Of a stretch of 64,000 nt of DNA, positions 1 to 11,739 are shown piece after piece. Positions within the stretch are counted from its first letter, which is position 1. The number at the start of each line of letters is the position of its first letter. Where the stretch lies: the NCBI RefSeq assembly GCF_905475345.1, contig NC_066587.1:6939570-7003569 (forward strand), given 5' to 3'. Source of the DNA: Vespula vulgaris. Lineage: Eukaryota; Arthropoda; Insecta; Hymenoptera; Vespidae. Below the pieces are notes generated by a model, which did no database searches, was not told where the DNA came from, and saw only the letters and a list, made by a program, of their open reading frames with translations. The position numbers and the translations under genes are program-made.

Positions 1-58
1 AAGTATTTCTTTCGTATAAGAATATTTTTATCGATACATTTTGACTTTCCTTATATAG

Positions 59-584
59 ATAGATGCAATAGTAGGTCAACATGGACTCGTTGTCATTACA
101 AGAGAGGGCTCTAATCCTAACAAGTTCATATATGATTCGGATATTCTTTCAAGACATATGGTAAGAAAAAATAAATATGTAATAATTAAGATTTGACATT
201 AGTGCTGATTACAACTTCTTATTTGTAGAATAATATTCATATCGTGACAGAATGGATTCCAAACGAAGTTAGTTCAAGTAGAATAAGAAGAGCATTCAAA
301 AGAGGTGAAAGCGTAAGGTATCTCCTTCAGGATTCTGTCATTGATTATGTCCACAAAAATGGAATTTATAACACAAATTCTACTACAACGACAATGTGAG
401 TTTAACGTAATTTAGTCACAAATGTTACTTAATATAGACGCACTTAAATCAATGACTCATTTCGCAATAGATTCTCTTAATACGATATTTTAGATAGAAA
501 TTGTATAGAAATAATCATTTCAGCCATAAATCGTTAGATAGCTTGGTTGAATTTCAAAGATCTTTAAACTCTATTATATGCTAA
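59..584 (+). CDS. Nmnat: Nicotinamide-mononucleotide adenylyltransferase (NMNAT), C-terminal exons, two possible 3' ends
   Basis: NMNAT joins NMN (or nicotinate mononucleotide) to ATP to make NAD. Only the last exons are in the window: 59-160, 229-395/399 and an optional 524-584. The first reads IVGQHGLVVITREGSNP followed by KFIYDSDILSRH. The second reads NIHIVTEWIPNEVSSSRIRR, then AFKRGESVRYLL and DSVIDYVHKNGIY. The SSxxIRRA block is the family's conserved C-terminal ATP-binding motif. Exon 2 can stop at TGA 397-399 (ending TTTM), or be spliced at a strong GTGAGT donor (396-401) that overlaps this stop, to the acceptor at 522-523. The spliced form stays in frame and adds IHKSLDSLVEFQRSLNSIIC before TAA 582-584. 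An AATAAA lies at 1031-1036. The catalytic N-terminus lies outside the window. Family call is firm; which 3' form is used is inference. Confidence 0.9.
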
Positions 585-633
585 ATGGGATTTCTTGGGC
601 CTGAATATTACAGGAAAAAATTGTTACAAGTAG

Positions 634-683
<50 letters not shown>

Positions 684-708
684 ATATATGTATATGTATA
701 TGTATATG

Positions 709-757
<49 letters not shown>

Positions 758-1413
758 ATGTATATATCTATCAAATAGATGAAGTATTTTTGAAGAATTC
801 TATTTTGAACGTAAATTTATTTTTACATATTTTGTATAGAAAGTCTGTATTTTTATAGCAAATATTAATCATCGGTATAATCGGTGAGTTAGAAAAATAC
901 ACGGATATTAACATTAAGCAATTTGCAATAACGTACAAACTAGTGCAATTATGTGAAATACGGCCAATGCATTGTTATAGATTAAACACAATTCCATTAA
1001 TTTAGTTTCACAACCATTTATCAATATGTAAATAAAGTTAGAATCTCTAAATTACCATGATATGCAACGATCGTAAATAAATTTTCTTATATTATAATTA
1101 TTCATACTTTTCAAATATTATATATTATCAGCACGTAGATAAGATATATCCGTTTGACTGACCGTTCTCAAAACTTTCTTTTAAAACTTTTCCCCAGGGA
1201 AAGAAAAGAAAACAAAAAAAAAAAAAAAAGAAAAAAAAGACAAGAAGGAGAAGGAAAAAAAAATCTAATAAAAGAGTTTTATTACAGTTTGCATAATATA
1301 ATCAGTGAAGCGGATATTCGTAGAAAGAAGTCTGAAGAATTAATCAGTAACATTGTAACGAAAACAATACGATATCTTGTTTTTCACGCTGCCAATCCTC
1401 TTGGACACTGAAG
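585..1413. other. Intergenic / NMNAT 3' UTR
   Basis: AT-rich non-coding DNA after the microsatellite. It contains AATAAA at 1031-1036 and a poly-A/AG-rich tract around 1205-1262. A Lys-rich open frame at 1154-1411 is an artefact of the A-tract. A pyrimidine-rich stretch near 1378-1405 precedes AG at 1412-1413 and 1416-1417 and could be the acceptor for the next gene's long exon. Confidence 0.6.
636..768. repeat. TA/GTATA microsatellite
   Basis: Alternating TA with GTAT and GTATA interruptions just after the NMNAT spliced stop. It makes overlapping Tyr/Ile-rich open frames on both strands that are not genes. Confidence 0.95.
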
Positions 1414-1417
1414 TAAG

Positions 1418-3988
1418 TTGGACCTGACCTCGCCCAATGCGAACGATTACTTGACCATTGATCCCAAGTACCAAAGCACCTTCCTCACGCCGTCGCCTAG
1501 CGACGTTACCATGGAATCCCCGAGCCCGATTGAAATTATAAGCATCGATGTTCCCGATACCGTTCTGCGTAAAAACCTGCAGAACGCAACGAGCGCGGCC
1601 TTCGTCGCTTCCAGACAGTCGGGTCTCGAGGAGGCTCGTGAGAAATTCATTAACGCGATCAGCGCTGAGAATGTTAATGCCAAGCACGTAACTTCTAGCA
1701 CGAAGGCCGCGTATCCAGGTCAAGCGAAACAAATCATTGCCACCGAAAGCGGTGAATCGCAGATCCTCGACGAGGTAGGTTCTGTTAACGAAGACATTAG
1801 GGTCACGAGGGTTCCTAGCAAAGTAAACGAGACATCTTCGAATTCATCAACTTTCGAGGATGTTTCGATGAAGGTCGATCGAGTCGAAAGTGTAGGGCCT
1901 AGCGATAATATAGACAGGACGAAGAAAGCGAAGAGTGATAACAAAGTCGATGCGAATTTAGAACTCGATGATAACAGGGAAGACAAAAATGTTCGTTTGT
2001 TGTCCGTGGAAGAGAATGTAAAATCTGGAATAGATCCACGATTCGAGTGTGCACTTTCTGATTTTACAATTTCCAAAGATGATCACACGTATAGTAAGTT
2101 GATGAATAATGATAAAGATAACGAAGTGGTTGGAACCGTAAAGGAAGATGTTCAAGATGTACAATCGAAGGTCGTAGAGGATACTTCAAACGATATAGAG
2201 AATGATAGAAGAGATGGTCAATTGGAAAAGTCCAATGCCGAGCAATGCGTCGATGAAATATTTTTGGACACTGCCATGGATGTGAAGAAAGATATCGAGG
2301 AAGATAATAATGTTTTTCAAAGCGTTGAATTGAGTCCAGCTGCTAGCACGATCGAAGCTGTCTCTGTGATAGAAAATCTAGTTATAAAGAATCAGGAGAG
2401 TTGTGAAGGAAAGGAGGAGGATAAGAAGAAATTTAACGGAGACGATCAAATCGAAGAAAAGATTCAGTCTTCGTCTAAACGTTCGTCTAAACGTGATTCA
2501 AATCTCGAAATAGATGGTAAGTACTTGAAGTCAGTGGTGAACTCTCGTAAAAGTCCGAGAAAAGTTAAAGACAGTCAACTACGGCAATTCGAATGCATCT
2601 CACCTGTCGGACAAGATCGTATCGATGTTTCTGTGATCGAACAGAAGCCAGGAAGAGCGAGATCATTGAAAGTAACTAATTCGAGAAGAGGAACCAGCGA
2701 CACGAGAGGACAAGATGTAACGATGAGTACCCAACGATACGACACAGTTTTAAAGGGTAGTTTGGATTCGATGATCAAAGTTAACGAATCCAAGACGACT
2801 TTAAGAAAAAAAACTGGAAAGAGCTCGAAGGAAACGTTTTCGAAGAAATCAAAGAGTTACGAGTCGATAAAAAGGATTCAAGAGGTTTACTTAGGAGAAC
2901 CTTCGAAGACGGATAGCAGTACGTCTCAAACATTGATCTCAGCTGAAGAATTCGATTCTCATACCGACGAATTTTGTTCAGTATGTTGTTACATAAATGA
3001 ACTTACTATGAGAACCGATGAAGAGATCAGTAGTCCGAATCAAGAGATATTTTATACGTTACGTTCAAACTGTAGCTCGTTGGAGGACTCAACCGAATGC
3101 GATATATGTAGTTCATGGAATCTACAGAGTTCGAACGAGGTATTGGATCGTACGATTTTATCAACTACGAACAACGAAGAGTCCCTTTGCGAAATTTGTG
3201 AGATTTGTGGGGAGGTAGGTGATAATATGGAGTTTCAGAAAGAGTCGATAATGTTACCTCGACAAGTCAAAGTCTATCAAGACAAGCGAATGTTAGAGGA
3301 CGATTATAAAATCTTGGACAATACCACGATTACCGACGTGTCCTTGGATGAGGATAGTTTTGAGATCGAGAACTGTGGTTTGATGAGTGGTACCGAATCG
3401 ATGGACGATCGAGGAATTCTACAGAGCGAGGACGAACCAAAGAGCAATGAAAAATTAACGTCGATTAAATCAATGTATTTGCGTGGTACATCTTTGAAAA
3501 CCCGAGAGAAATATTTTGTGCCTAAGGACGAACTCGCGATACTTTCTAGTGGCTCGAGGAAGATCACTCGTAAGGGATCATTGCTAAAAAAGAAACCGGA
3601 CGATCATCAGATCGTTGTCTCCCAGGACAAACGACGTTATTCATCAGCTGACAATCTCCAACTAGCCAAGGTCTTTGCAACAAGGAACGACAAATGTCTC
3701 AGGTCGTCGAAGTCTGGTAAATCGACTGGTTCTGCCGACAATATAAGATCGTCGAGAAACAGTTCGAGAAGATGCAAGTCTCTTCAAAGATCTGTTGACA
3801 ACGTACGATATTTGGACTCTTCCACGGACAATTTAGACTCGTTAGCTGAGAGTCTTGGTCAAGAGGATAACGATGATAGACCGTTCGATTGGAACGAAAA
3901 GCCGAAGGTCAGGGATAACGAGACTGTTAAAATGATACTCACTAAGCATGGGATCAAAATCATTAGCGAGAAGGAAACGGCTTTGTAA
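1418..3988 (+). CDS. Uncharacterised acidic/Ser-rich protein with clustered Cys pairs (long terminal exon)
   Basis: One uninterrupted frame of about 856 codons ends at TAA 3986-3988. I do not recognise the family. The frame opens after TGA 1409-1411 and has no ATG until 1511. That ATG sits in a good Kozak context (ACCATGG), so either translation starts there with MESPSPIEIISIDVP, or the exon is spliced to coding sequence upstream through AG at 1413 or 1417. Codon use (GC-richer third positions at the 5' end) and an even reading frame support a real gene. The protein is hydrophilic, mostly Ser/Asp/Glu/Lys, likely disordered, with no signal peptide or membrane segment. A central part holds CSVCC, CDIC and CEICEIC, which could bind zinc. 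The last 30 residues, including KMILTKHGIKIISEKETAL, look more ordered and may be the conserved motif. Confidence 0.75.
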   Translation: MDLTSPNANDYLTIDPKYQSTFLTPSPSDVTMESPSPIEIISIDVPDTVLRKNLQNATSAAFVASRQSGLEEAREKFINAISAENVNAKHVTSSTKAAYPGQAKQIIATESGESQILDEVGSVNEDIRVTRVPSKVNETSSNSSTFEDVSMKVDRVESVGPSDNIDRTKKAKSDNKVDANLELDDNREDKNVRLLSVEENVKSGIDPRFECALSDFTISKDDHTYSKLMNNDKDNEVVGTVKEDVQDVQSKVVEDTSNDIENDRRDGQLEKSNAEQCVDEIFLDTAMDVKKDIEEDNNVFQSVELSPAASTIEAVSVIENLVIKNQESCEGKEEDKKKFNGDDQIEEKIQSSSKRSSKRDSNLEIDGKYLKSVVNSRKSPRKVKDSQLRQFECISPVGQDRIDVSVIEQKPGRARSLKVTNSRRGTSDTRGQDVTMSTQRYDTVLKGSLDSMIKVNESKTTLRKKTGKSSKETFSKKSKSYESIKRIQEVYLGEPSKTDSSTSQTLISAEEFDSHTDEFCSVCCYINELTMRTDEEISSPNQEIFYTLRSNCSSLEDSTECDICSSWNLQSSNEVLDRTILSTTNNEESLCEICEICGEVGDNMEFQKESIMLPRQVKVYQDKRMLEDDYKILDNTTITDVSLDEDSFEIENCGLMSGTESMDDRGILQSEDEPKSNEKLTSIKSMYLRGTSLKTREKYFVPKDELAILSSGSRKITRKGSLLKKKPDDHQIVVSQDKRRYSSADNLQLAKVFATRNDKCLRSSKSGKSTGSADNIRSSRNSSRRCKSLQRSVDNVRYLDSSTDNLDSLAESLGQEDNDDRPFDWNEKPKVRDNETVKMILTKHGIKIISEKETAL

Positions 3989-4105
3989 TCGATCGGCTCA
4001 GTTGCGATTAATGTTACTCTAACGAACTGAATCTTCGGTTTCTCGTTGGCTCCTTTTCGCTCGGTTCTTGTAACATCGGCTTTTGTGATAATCTAGGATG
4101 TTACG

Positions 4106-4133
4106 TACACACACACACACAACACACATAGAC

Positions 4134-4168
<35 letters not shown>
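4106..4168. repeat. CA microsatellite
   Basis: ACAC dinucleotide tracts interrupted by short unique sequence (AACACACATAGACATTTA). Confidence 0.95.
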
Positions 4169-4170
<2 letters not shown>

Positions 4171-4233
4171 AAACAGCTTTGTCTTTCTTCCACAATCGAA
4201 ATTTAGTCGAACGTAACAATTTTATTCATTGAC

Positions 4234-4261
4234 TGTATGTATGTATGTATGTATGTATATA

Positions 4262-4297
<36 letters not shown>

Positions 4298-4441
4298 TGT
4301 ATGTATGTATGTATGTATGTATGTATGTATGTATGTATGTATGTATGTATGTGTGTATGTATGTATGTATGTATGTATGTGTGTATGTATGTATGTATGT
4401 ATGTATGTGTATGTATGTATATATGTATGTATGTACGTATA
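4234..4441. repeat. GTAT tetranucleotide microsatellite, about 200 bp
   Basis: Long near-perfect GTAT array with a short TA interruption near 4257-4270 and a few GTGT variants. It produces open frames in all phases on both strands (Met-Tyr-Val-Cys on +, Tyr-Ile-His-Thr on -), which are shadows. Confidence 0.97.
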
Positions 4442-4617
4442 TGCGAATGACACACATTTTGTGAATTTGAAGGAGCAACGTTTGCTTCTTGTTAACGCTT
4501 CAAAAAATATCACACGAAAGAAAACAAGAAAGCGAAATATAATATATTCTTAACCGAGTAAAGTATTAATCGAAAGAAGAAAAAAAATGAAATCGATATA
4601 GCCGTTATAGCCGTATA

Positions 4618-4639
4618 GATATTATTATTATTATAGTTG

Positions 4640-4718
<79 letters not shown>

Positions 4719-4772
4719 TACTATTATTATTATTATTGTTATTACTATTACTATTATTATTATTATTATTAC

Positions 4773-4847
<75 letters not shown>

Positions 4848-4866
4848 CATTATTAATATTATTATA
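4618..4866. repeat. ATT trinucleotide microsatellite, about 250 bp
   Basis: ATT/TTA array with occasional ACT and GTT variants. It reads as poly-Leu on + and poly-Asn or poly-Ile on -. These are not proteins: no unique coding flank is present. Confidence 0.97.
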
Positions 4867-6664
4867 TAGAATATGACGGCTCTCTTCCTCACATAACGTC
4901 AACGTGAATATCGTTACTTAAACATTGATAGATTTAAGCGCCATTTTATTCCAATTTCGATCGATCGTGACGATCGAGTGCCAAAATCACGATAATTTGA
5001 TCTCGATGTTCATATACATATATAAGGAAAAGGGAAATTGTTGTCGGCAGTTCAATTGAGAAACATGCTGGATGTGATTTAAAAAGATACGGCAAGTTGC
5101 CAAGACAATCCTAGTAACGCGTGTCAATACGACAAGAAATATATAGTTTCAATTATATTAATATATACATATATATATATATATATATCCATATATAGAT
5201 ATATATATATATATATATACACACATAAATATGCAATATATTTAAGCGAAAGAAATATATATACATATACACATTAGTCATTACGGAATACATCGACCGA
5301 TAAAAAGATGTCTATTAGATCGGAAATTATCGAATATTATATATATATATATATATTTACGGGAGAAAAGAAAAAAAAAGAAAACAAAAAAAACCAAAGA
5401 CAACTCTTCATTACGGCTGACGACTGTTTTAACAATTGTAACTTTTTGAACACGAAGTTCTTTCGACTTTCAACGCGTTGCAATACGCAAATAATACGTG
5501 TGCCAACTTCGAGCTTTAATATTTTGTTTTCTTTCGTTCGTTTATGCGAAACGAGTCTTTAAAAAAAAAAAAAAGAAGAAGAAAGAGAAAAAGGATAACG
5601 TACATAGAACACACACATATATATATATATGTATGTATGTATACATATATATACACGACGAGATATATATGTAGGTATACACTAATTAGGGTAATACTCT
5701 AATTTAGCCCTTCTTTGTAGTCCTTCGTTTTCGTCAAGATAATCAATCCTATGGATTATGAATTAATTATCTTTCGTTATCCTACGTTATCTATTATCTA
5801 CCACTTAATATGCACGATTTTATGCGTTTGCTTGTGTTATCGATCTTGCTTATCGAAAACTTTTCTCTTCGGCGAAACTATTTCCGTTGTATTTAAAAAC
5901 GTTTTGTTTGATTGAATTGATAGATCGATCGATCGATCGATCCGTTTGTTCTTTTCACGTCGTTTTCAGTTTAGTCTTTAATTAATAATTTTTTTCTTCC
6001 ACTCGCCGTCGTTTTTAAATGCAATCGGAATTTAAACGTATGAGCAACATATTCAATTGACGAACTCAGTTCAGCTTCGCAAACGACGTTTATTTCGATA
6101 CTATTTAATATCGATCTTATGATTATTTCGATTCGAAGTTGATTCTGCTCCTTTCTTTTCATTGTTTCATCCTTATCTTTTCTTCTTTTCTTTTTTTTCC
6201 CTTCTTAGTCGTATTCTTGTCGAAAAAGAAAAGAAAGTAAAAAAGATAAGTGAAAAGAGCGAGCGAATTTGGGATCAACTTCGAATCGAATCAAATTTTT
6301 GGAGTTCAAGGAAATGTACTTGCGTAGTGTTTTTCGATTTTTTAAAGTTCCTCTTTTGTATGATCTCCTCCCGTCCTCCTCGCTCCGTTGTCACCTCTTC
6401 TTTTTCAAAAACAGAAAAGTCGAAATTCTCGGAAATAGAATGACGATCGTTCCGTTTCTTTTTCCGACCTAGTCCTTCGACCTTGCCCTTTTCGCACATT
6501 TTTCTTTCCACGTACGTATGTATTTAGCAAACGTAGATAGTGATACTCTTGTGAAAACAAACGAAATACGTACGTATTTATTAATTAATATGTACGTACA
6601 TATGTATATATGAGTTATTCGTTCATACGCTTTTAATAGGAGCGAATGACTTGAACGTAGGCTA

Positions 6665-6702
<38 letters not shown>

Positions 6703-6822
6703 CGTTTATTATTTATTATTTATTATTATTGTTATTTTTGTTATTACTTTTGTTTCATTTTTTTTTATTATTTATTTTTATTTTTATATTATTCCTTTTT
6801 TCCGTTTTTGAATGGACGCTTT

Positions 6823-6823
6823 C

Positions 6824-6865
<42 letters not shown>

Positions 6866-6893
6866 CTCTTTCTCTCTCTTTCTATCTTTCTAT
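6823..6893. repeat. CT microsatellite
   Basis: TCTC/TTTC tract inside the presumed 3' UTR. An ATT array precedes it at about 6664-6703. Confidence 0.9.
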
Positions 6894-7896
6894 TCTCACA
6901 CTATTCCAAGTATTTTACGTATGTGTTTACTCCGAGTCTCTTCCGACCGATCACATGTTCTTTATACGTGTTCGACGAACGACGGCTGTTATCACGCAAT
7001 CGCTGAAATAAATGTAAAAAAATAAACGAAAAGAAAAAAATTAAAAGAAAAGAAACTTAACGAATTAAAGATCCTTCTTCGTAGATCGTCGATTTGGTTA
7101 ATTGTTAAAATCGATCGATACTGTAAATTTTATTCGCAAATTTAAATAATAGAGAAATATGATCATTCATATCGATCATTCATATCAATGATTTTCATCA
7201 TTGCTTTTTTGATCTTTCAAAGGAAAGGGAAGAAAAGAAATAAAAAAAAAAAGAAAAAAGGAGAAACTGAGAAAGATAAAAATAAAGATAAAGATAAAGA
7301 TAAAAAATAAGCAAGAAAGAAGGAACGATCGCGTGATAAAAGTCGGTGTACGGTTCGGTTCTGATGCAGCATGTGATATGTGTTTTCCAGGGTACAGCAA
7401 AACCTGCATGCCTACTGTAAGACAGATGATAGTTGACTGTCTTGCTGCTCGTCCCTTGCCAATCCGATGTGGCCCCTGCCTTACTGCTAAAAGTACTAAT
7501 AATGCTACTAACAATCGCAGTAGTAATGGCGCCAATTGCGTTAGTAGCACGGCTAACAGCAACATCAGCAACAGCTACATCATCAACAACATCAACAAGA
7601 ACAACAACAACAACAACAACAAGAACGTACACCTATGAGAGAGAACTTAGAATTCGCGAGATTAATATAATATCGTGATATACAGAAGATTGCAACGAGA
7701 TCACAATAAATAGGTCAGTGCAGGAACTTGCATATTTTTTTTCTTTTCTCTTTCTCTTTAATTTGATCTTTAATTTGAAACGAAAACAATTTTGAAGTTT
7801 TCTTAAATGTCTTCTTTTCTTTTTTTTCAAAATTTTCTCTCTCACGATAGAAGATATTGTATTTGTATAATTTTCTTTTAAAGACATTTCTCTTAG

Positions 7897-7902
<6 letters not shown>

Positions 7903-7976
<74 letters not shown>

Positions 7977-7990
7977 ATATATATATATGT
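7903..7990. repeat. TA/GTAT microsatellite
   Basis: Pure TA run passing into GTAT units and back to TA. A second pure TA run lies at about 8170-8217. Confidence 0.95.
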
Positions 7991-8168
7991 GTATATATAC
8001 ACGTAAATTATATTCGATTAAAAATCGAGATAGATAAACAAGACAAAAGGAACAGGAAAATTGATAATATTTCTCGCGATAAAGAATAGGATTACTAGTA
8101 ATATTTGTTTTAGAAATATCTATGTGTGTATAAAAGAATACATATATGTGTGTATATATTTTACAAAA

Positions 8169-8219
<51 letters not shown>

Positions 8220-9166
8220 TGAGAAGAATTGTTTAGCACGAAAATAGCAAGAACGTGTTTATTATTACTTTCAGAGGGACATTATAAAAATTTTGTATGA
8301 ATTGTTATTTTTTTAACGAAAGTCGACTTATATTCGATTGATTCGTACATACCTATGTACGAATTTTTGATTGATACATATGTATATGTATATGGTTAGA
8401 GACTGATTTATAATCGTCCATGTGCTGGAATCGACCTTTTTATTTCCTTAGTTATATGTTCGATTTTGATATATACCTATACAGGGTGTTCCATTTGAAC
8501 CCGAACGTCTACATATTTTGATTGGATTGAGCGGAATAAATAAATCTTATAAAACGAAGTTGCACCATTCGAAAAATTAAATACAATGATATAGATATTT
8601 TTTTTATTTTCAAGATCATTTCTGCGAGATATCAATACATACGTATTTCTTTTACTATAGTATAATCGATAATAAAAATAAAAGCCATTTAAGAGGTACC
8701 AGTTTTTTGATCTTGAGATGATTTCGTAGAAAATCAAAATTATGTTTGACGAAAACAAATGTGTAAATTAAAAAAGTAAAGTGTTGGGATCATTTATTGA
8801 CGTAATTTATTTATCTTTTATCATTAACTATCCTTTTTAAAAACGGAATATGTTCTGTAATATATCTACTTGACGCACAATCAAAAAGAAATATTTAGAT
8901 ATTCGGGTTTAATTAGTTAGAGAAGAAGCATTTAAATTTCGAGAGGCAATCACATAATCTAGAATCGTCTAGAAATCATTAATCTTTTTTTGGTTTTCAT
9001 AAAAAACTGCATCAATTTTGCTATAGATCAATGCTATTTTTTTATAGATTTTCAATCTCATTTATTTAAGACAGCTAATATCGATAGTCCTAATGAAGCG
9101 CTTAACGTTTATAATAATTTTATCGTCGTGCCTATCCTTTCCTCTTTCTCTCCTTAAAATTCAAAC

Positions 9167-9530
9167 GAAATAGCCTTACGAGTTAATTAATTAATTAATT
9201 AATTAATTAATTAATTAATTAATTATATTTGTCACCAGAGGAGAAAATAATAATTGTAATAGAAAATCAAGCACGAAATTATATGTATATATAAGTTTAT
9301 ATTTAACAAATACTGAAGAACAAATACCAACCATCTTGGTGAAATAGCCTTACAAATTAATTAATTAATTAATTAATTAATTAATTAATTAATTAATTAA
9401 TTAATCAATTGTACCTCCCATTAGAGGAGAAAATAATAATTATAACGGAGAGTTGACGATCGAATCTACGAGCACGAAACTATAAGTATATAGAAATTAA
9501 TATTAATCGAAAAAAAAAGTATAGAAGAAA
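9167..9530. repeat. Two tandem copies of a ~174 bp block, each with an AATT array
   Basis: Copy 1 (about 9167-9340) and copy 2 (about 9341-9530) start with the same gaaatagccttac, continue into (AATT)n, then share agaggagaaaataataatt and an agcacgaaa...tata segment. Differences between copies show the duplication is not recent. Boundaries are by eye. Confidence 0.8.
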
Positions 9531-11739
9531 AATAAAATATCAACTACTATCAACAACAACAACAAGAACAACAACAACAACAACAACAACTGCAACAACG
9601 TAATCTATTACTCGCACGTTGTATATGTTTGTAATATCGCATTTAAAATGTTATGCTAAAAATCGTGAATCATATTATTGAAACATGTATGCCAGGATGA
9701 AAGAAATAAATCTTGAAGGAGAAAGATGATGTTTCGATCAATTGGAAAAAGTGAGAGGAGTATATCCATACATATAAGGTAATTCAAGAATGACATTTGC
9801 CTTGCTAATGAAACAACTCGTTCTCATATTTTGTAGATATAATCCAACTTTCAGATATTTTAATAACGATTTTATATCAGTAGAACTGGTAATCATTAAC
9901 AAAATTTATGAACAATACTCTTCGTTTTTTTTCCGATTAAGAAATTATTTCTTTTTTCTTTCTTTTATTTTTTATAGTTTTTTATATAGAAAAAAATTAT
10001 AACAGACGATTATCTCTGGATTCTTGATGAAGTATTTAAACATTGTTTTTTTTAACTTTTATGTTTCGTATCGAAATTTATATGCGTGTGTATGTGCAAT
10101 ATGTTTGTTCTACTATCTAAATGACATAATATTTATAACAAAAATGAAATTATTTGCAACGAAGTAATTTTAATTCGAATACATTAATTTCTGAATACAA
10201 AGGGATTAAATTAAAATTCATTAAAACCGCGTAGGAATATTTAAAAGAGTTAATGTAATCCATTGTGCCTAACAAAAAAGTAACATTTTGTATGTCGTAT
10301 AAAAATATTGATTTTTATTATTTTTTATACAAAAACACATACACAGATACAATATTTACGGTTACATCGTTGTACAATCGTAATTTTCTGAAACGTAAAT
10401 GAAATTCGATGTAAATTGAATTATTCTTCGTTATCGTTGAGATAATATATATTCAGTAAAATAGACCCGGTGAAATATATTTCACTTAAGTTAAAAAAGC
10501 TGAATTAAAGAAGTTAATTTATTGTTATCACTTTATTATTATTATCTTTCTTTCTTTCTTTCTTCTTTCTTCTTTTCTAAAACGAGATACGTTACATTGG
10601 TACTTTTAAGTGCTATAATAAATGAAATTACATTTTTTTTCAATATACAATATGAGAAATAAATCTTCGTCTATTGGTCTTTCTAATATAAAAACTATTT
10701 TGAGATATTTTACGTTTTGTAATTTTTTAATTTATTTATTATAATAGTTGGGAGCAACGTTATATTGCGATCGCATTATTGACTAGACAGATAATTCGAG
10801 AAGAAATTTTTTCGAATAAATCTTTATAATATTAAGTTTGGTAGAAAGATCAAGTGTTATTATCAAGTAAACTATAGTCGTCCACCAGGAAAAAAAGAAA
10901 AATGCTATTATATACTACGTATGACTAAAGTCACCCGATCACATTCAAAATCGGAAATATACATGTTTTCTTATATCAATGTTTTATTAATCGAACACTA
11001 TTTATTTTTTATTATCGTGATAATAATTTTTAATATGAAAGTAATTCTTCAGAAGGCGTTAGAAACTCGATAAGTTTAGATATTGTTTGCACGTGAATTA
11101 TACATTTATGGCACTTATGGCACGGAGTCCCGTTCAGCAATAACTATCTGACGGTTAGTTCCTCTATAGCGGAAGGATTAATGATCTATTGTTATAATTC
11201 CTATCACGATCCTATGGTAGAATAGATTTATATGAAAATTTCTATTTAACAATAAAATTTACGTTCGAATTTCCGCATCGTTCTCTCATCATTTTATTTC
11301 TAAATACAAATATTATTATGCATTTATATGCATATATATATATAAATATATATATAAATATATATATATAAAAAGAAAAAAACTGAATTTATTACATTAA
11401 ACATATTCCGATACTTTCTTTCTTTTCGCTCATTAAAAAAGTAACTCATTAAAATGTATACGCATTTACACATATATACACGCGCACATATTTAAGCTTT
11501 ATAGTAAAATATACATTATGCAATCGTATAAACTTCAAAAGAAGATACATTGAGAAATAAGAAATATTATTAGTTAAAAAAAAAAGTCAAAAAAGAGAAC
11601 AAAAAGCTTATACAAATTCAATGACCTTCGAAATATTCGACAATCTAAGAAAATCTAAATAATTAAAACCCTGATTTTTAAGACCCGTTATTTTGTCATT
11701 TATCTTTTTTTTCTCTTTTTTTCTCTTTTGTTTTTTTCT

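Larger units (their letters stand above)
3989..7715 (+). other. Probable long 3' UTR of the 1418-3988 gene, microsatellite-rich
   Basis: No coding frame beyond simple repeats. The segment holds (CA)n, (GTAT)n, (ATT)n, (TA)n and (CT)n tracts separated by unique sequence, with AATAAA-type signals near 7006-7012 and 7704. That it is one UTR is inferred from continuity with the terminal exon and lack of another gene; the end point is not known. A small open frame at 7333-7638 is probably chance: it runs into CAA/AAC repeats. Confidence 0.45.
7716..11739. other. Intergenic DNA between the orphan gene and the minus-strand ABCH gene
   Basis: No supportable gene. Contains TA microsatellites, a duplicated AATT-bearing block (9167-9530) and a CAA tract at about 9548-9598. 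Open frames here are short and low-complexity. The ABCH 3' UTR must begin just below 11740. Confidence 0.7.

Noticed and set aside
1154..1411. 85-codon Lys-rich frame before the orphan gene
   Set aside because: Driven by a poly-A/AG tract, in a different frame from the long exon, no splice support.
4203..4553. Met-Tyr-Val-Cys and Tyr-Ile-His-Thr open frames on both strands
   Set aside because: Pure products of the GTAT microsatellite, open in every phase.
4510..4902. Poly-Asn, poly-Ile and poly-Leu open frames
   Set aside because: Translation of an ATT trinucleotide array with no unique coding flank.
7333..7638. 101-codon open frame with several Cys
   Set aside because: Begins in an alternative phase, runs into CAA/AAC repeats; overlapping frames are equally open. 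More likely UTR.
8482..8760. acagggtgttcc motif reminiscent of ends of short insect DNA elements
   Set aside because: No matching inverted terminal repeat, target-site duplication or transposase frame in the window. At most an unverified fragment.
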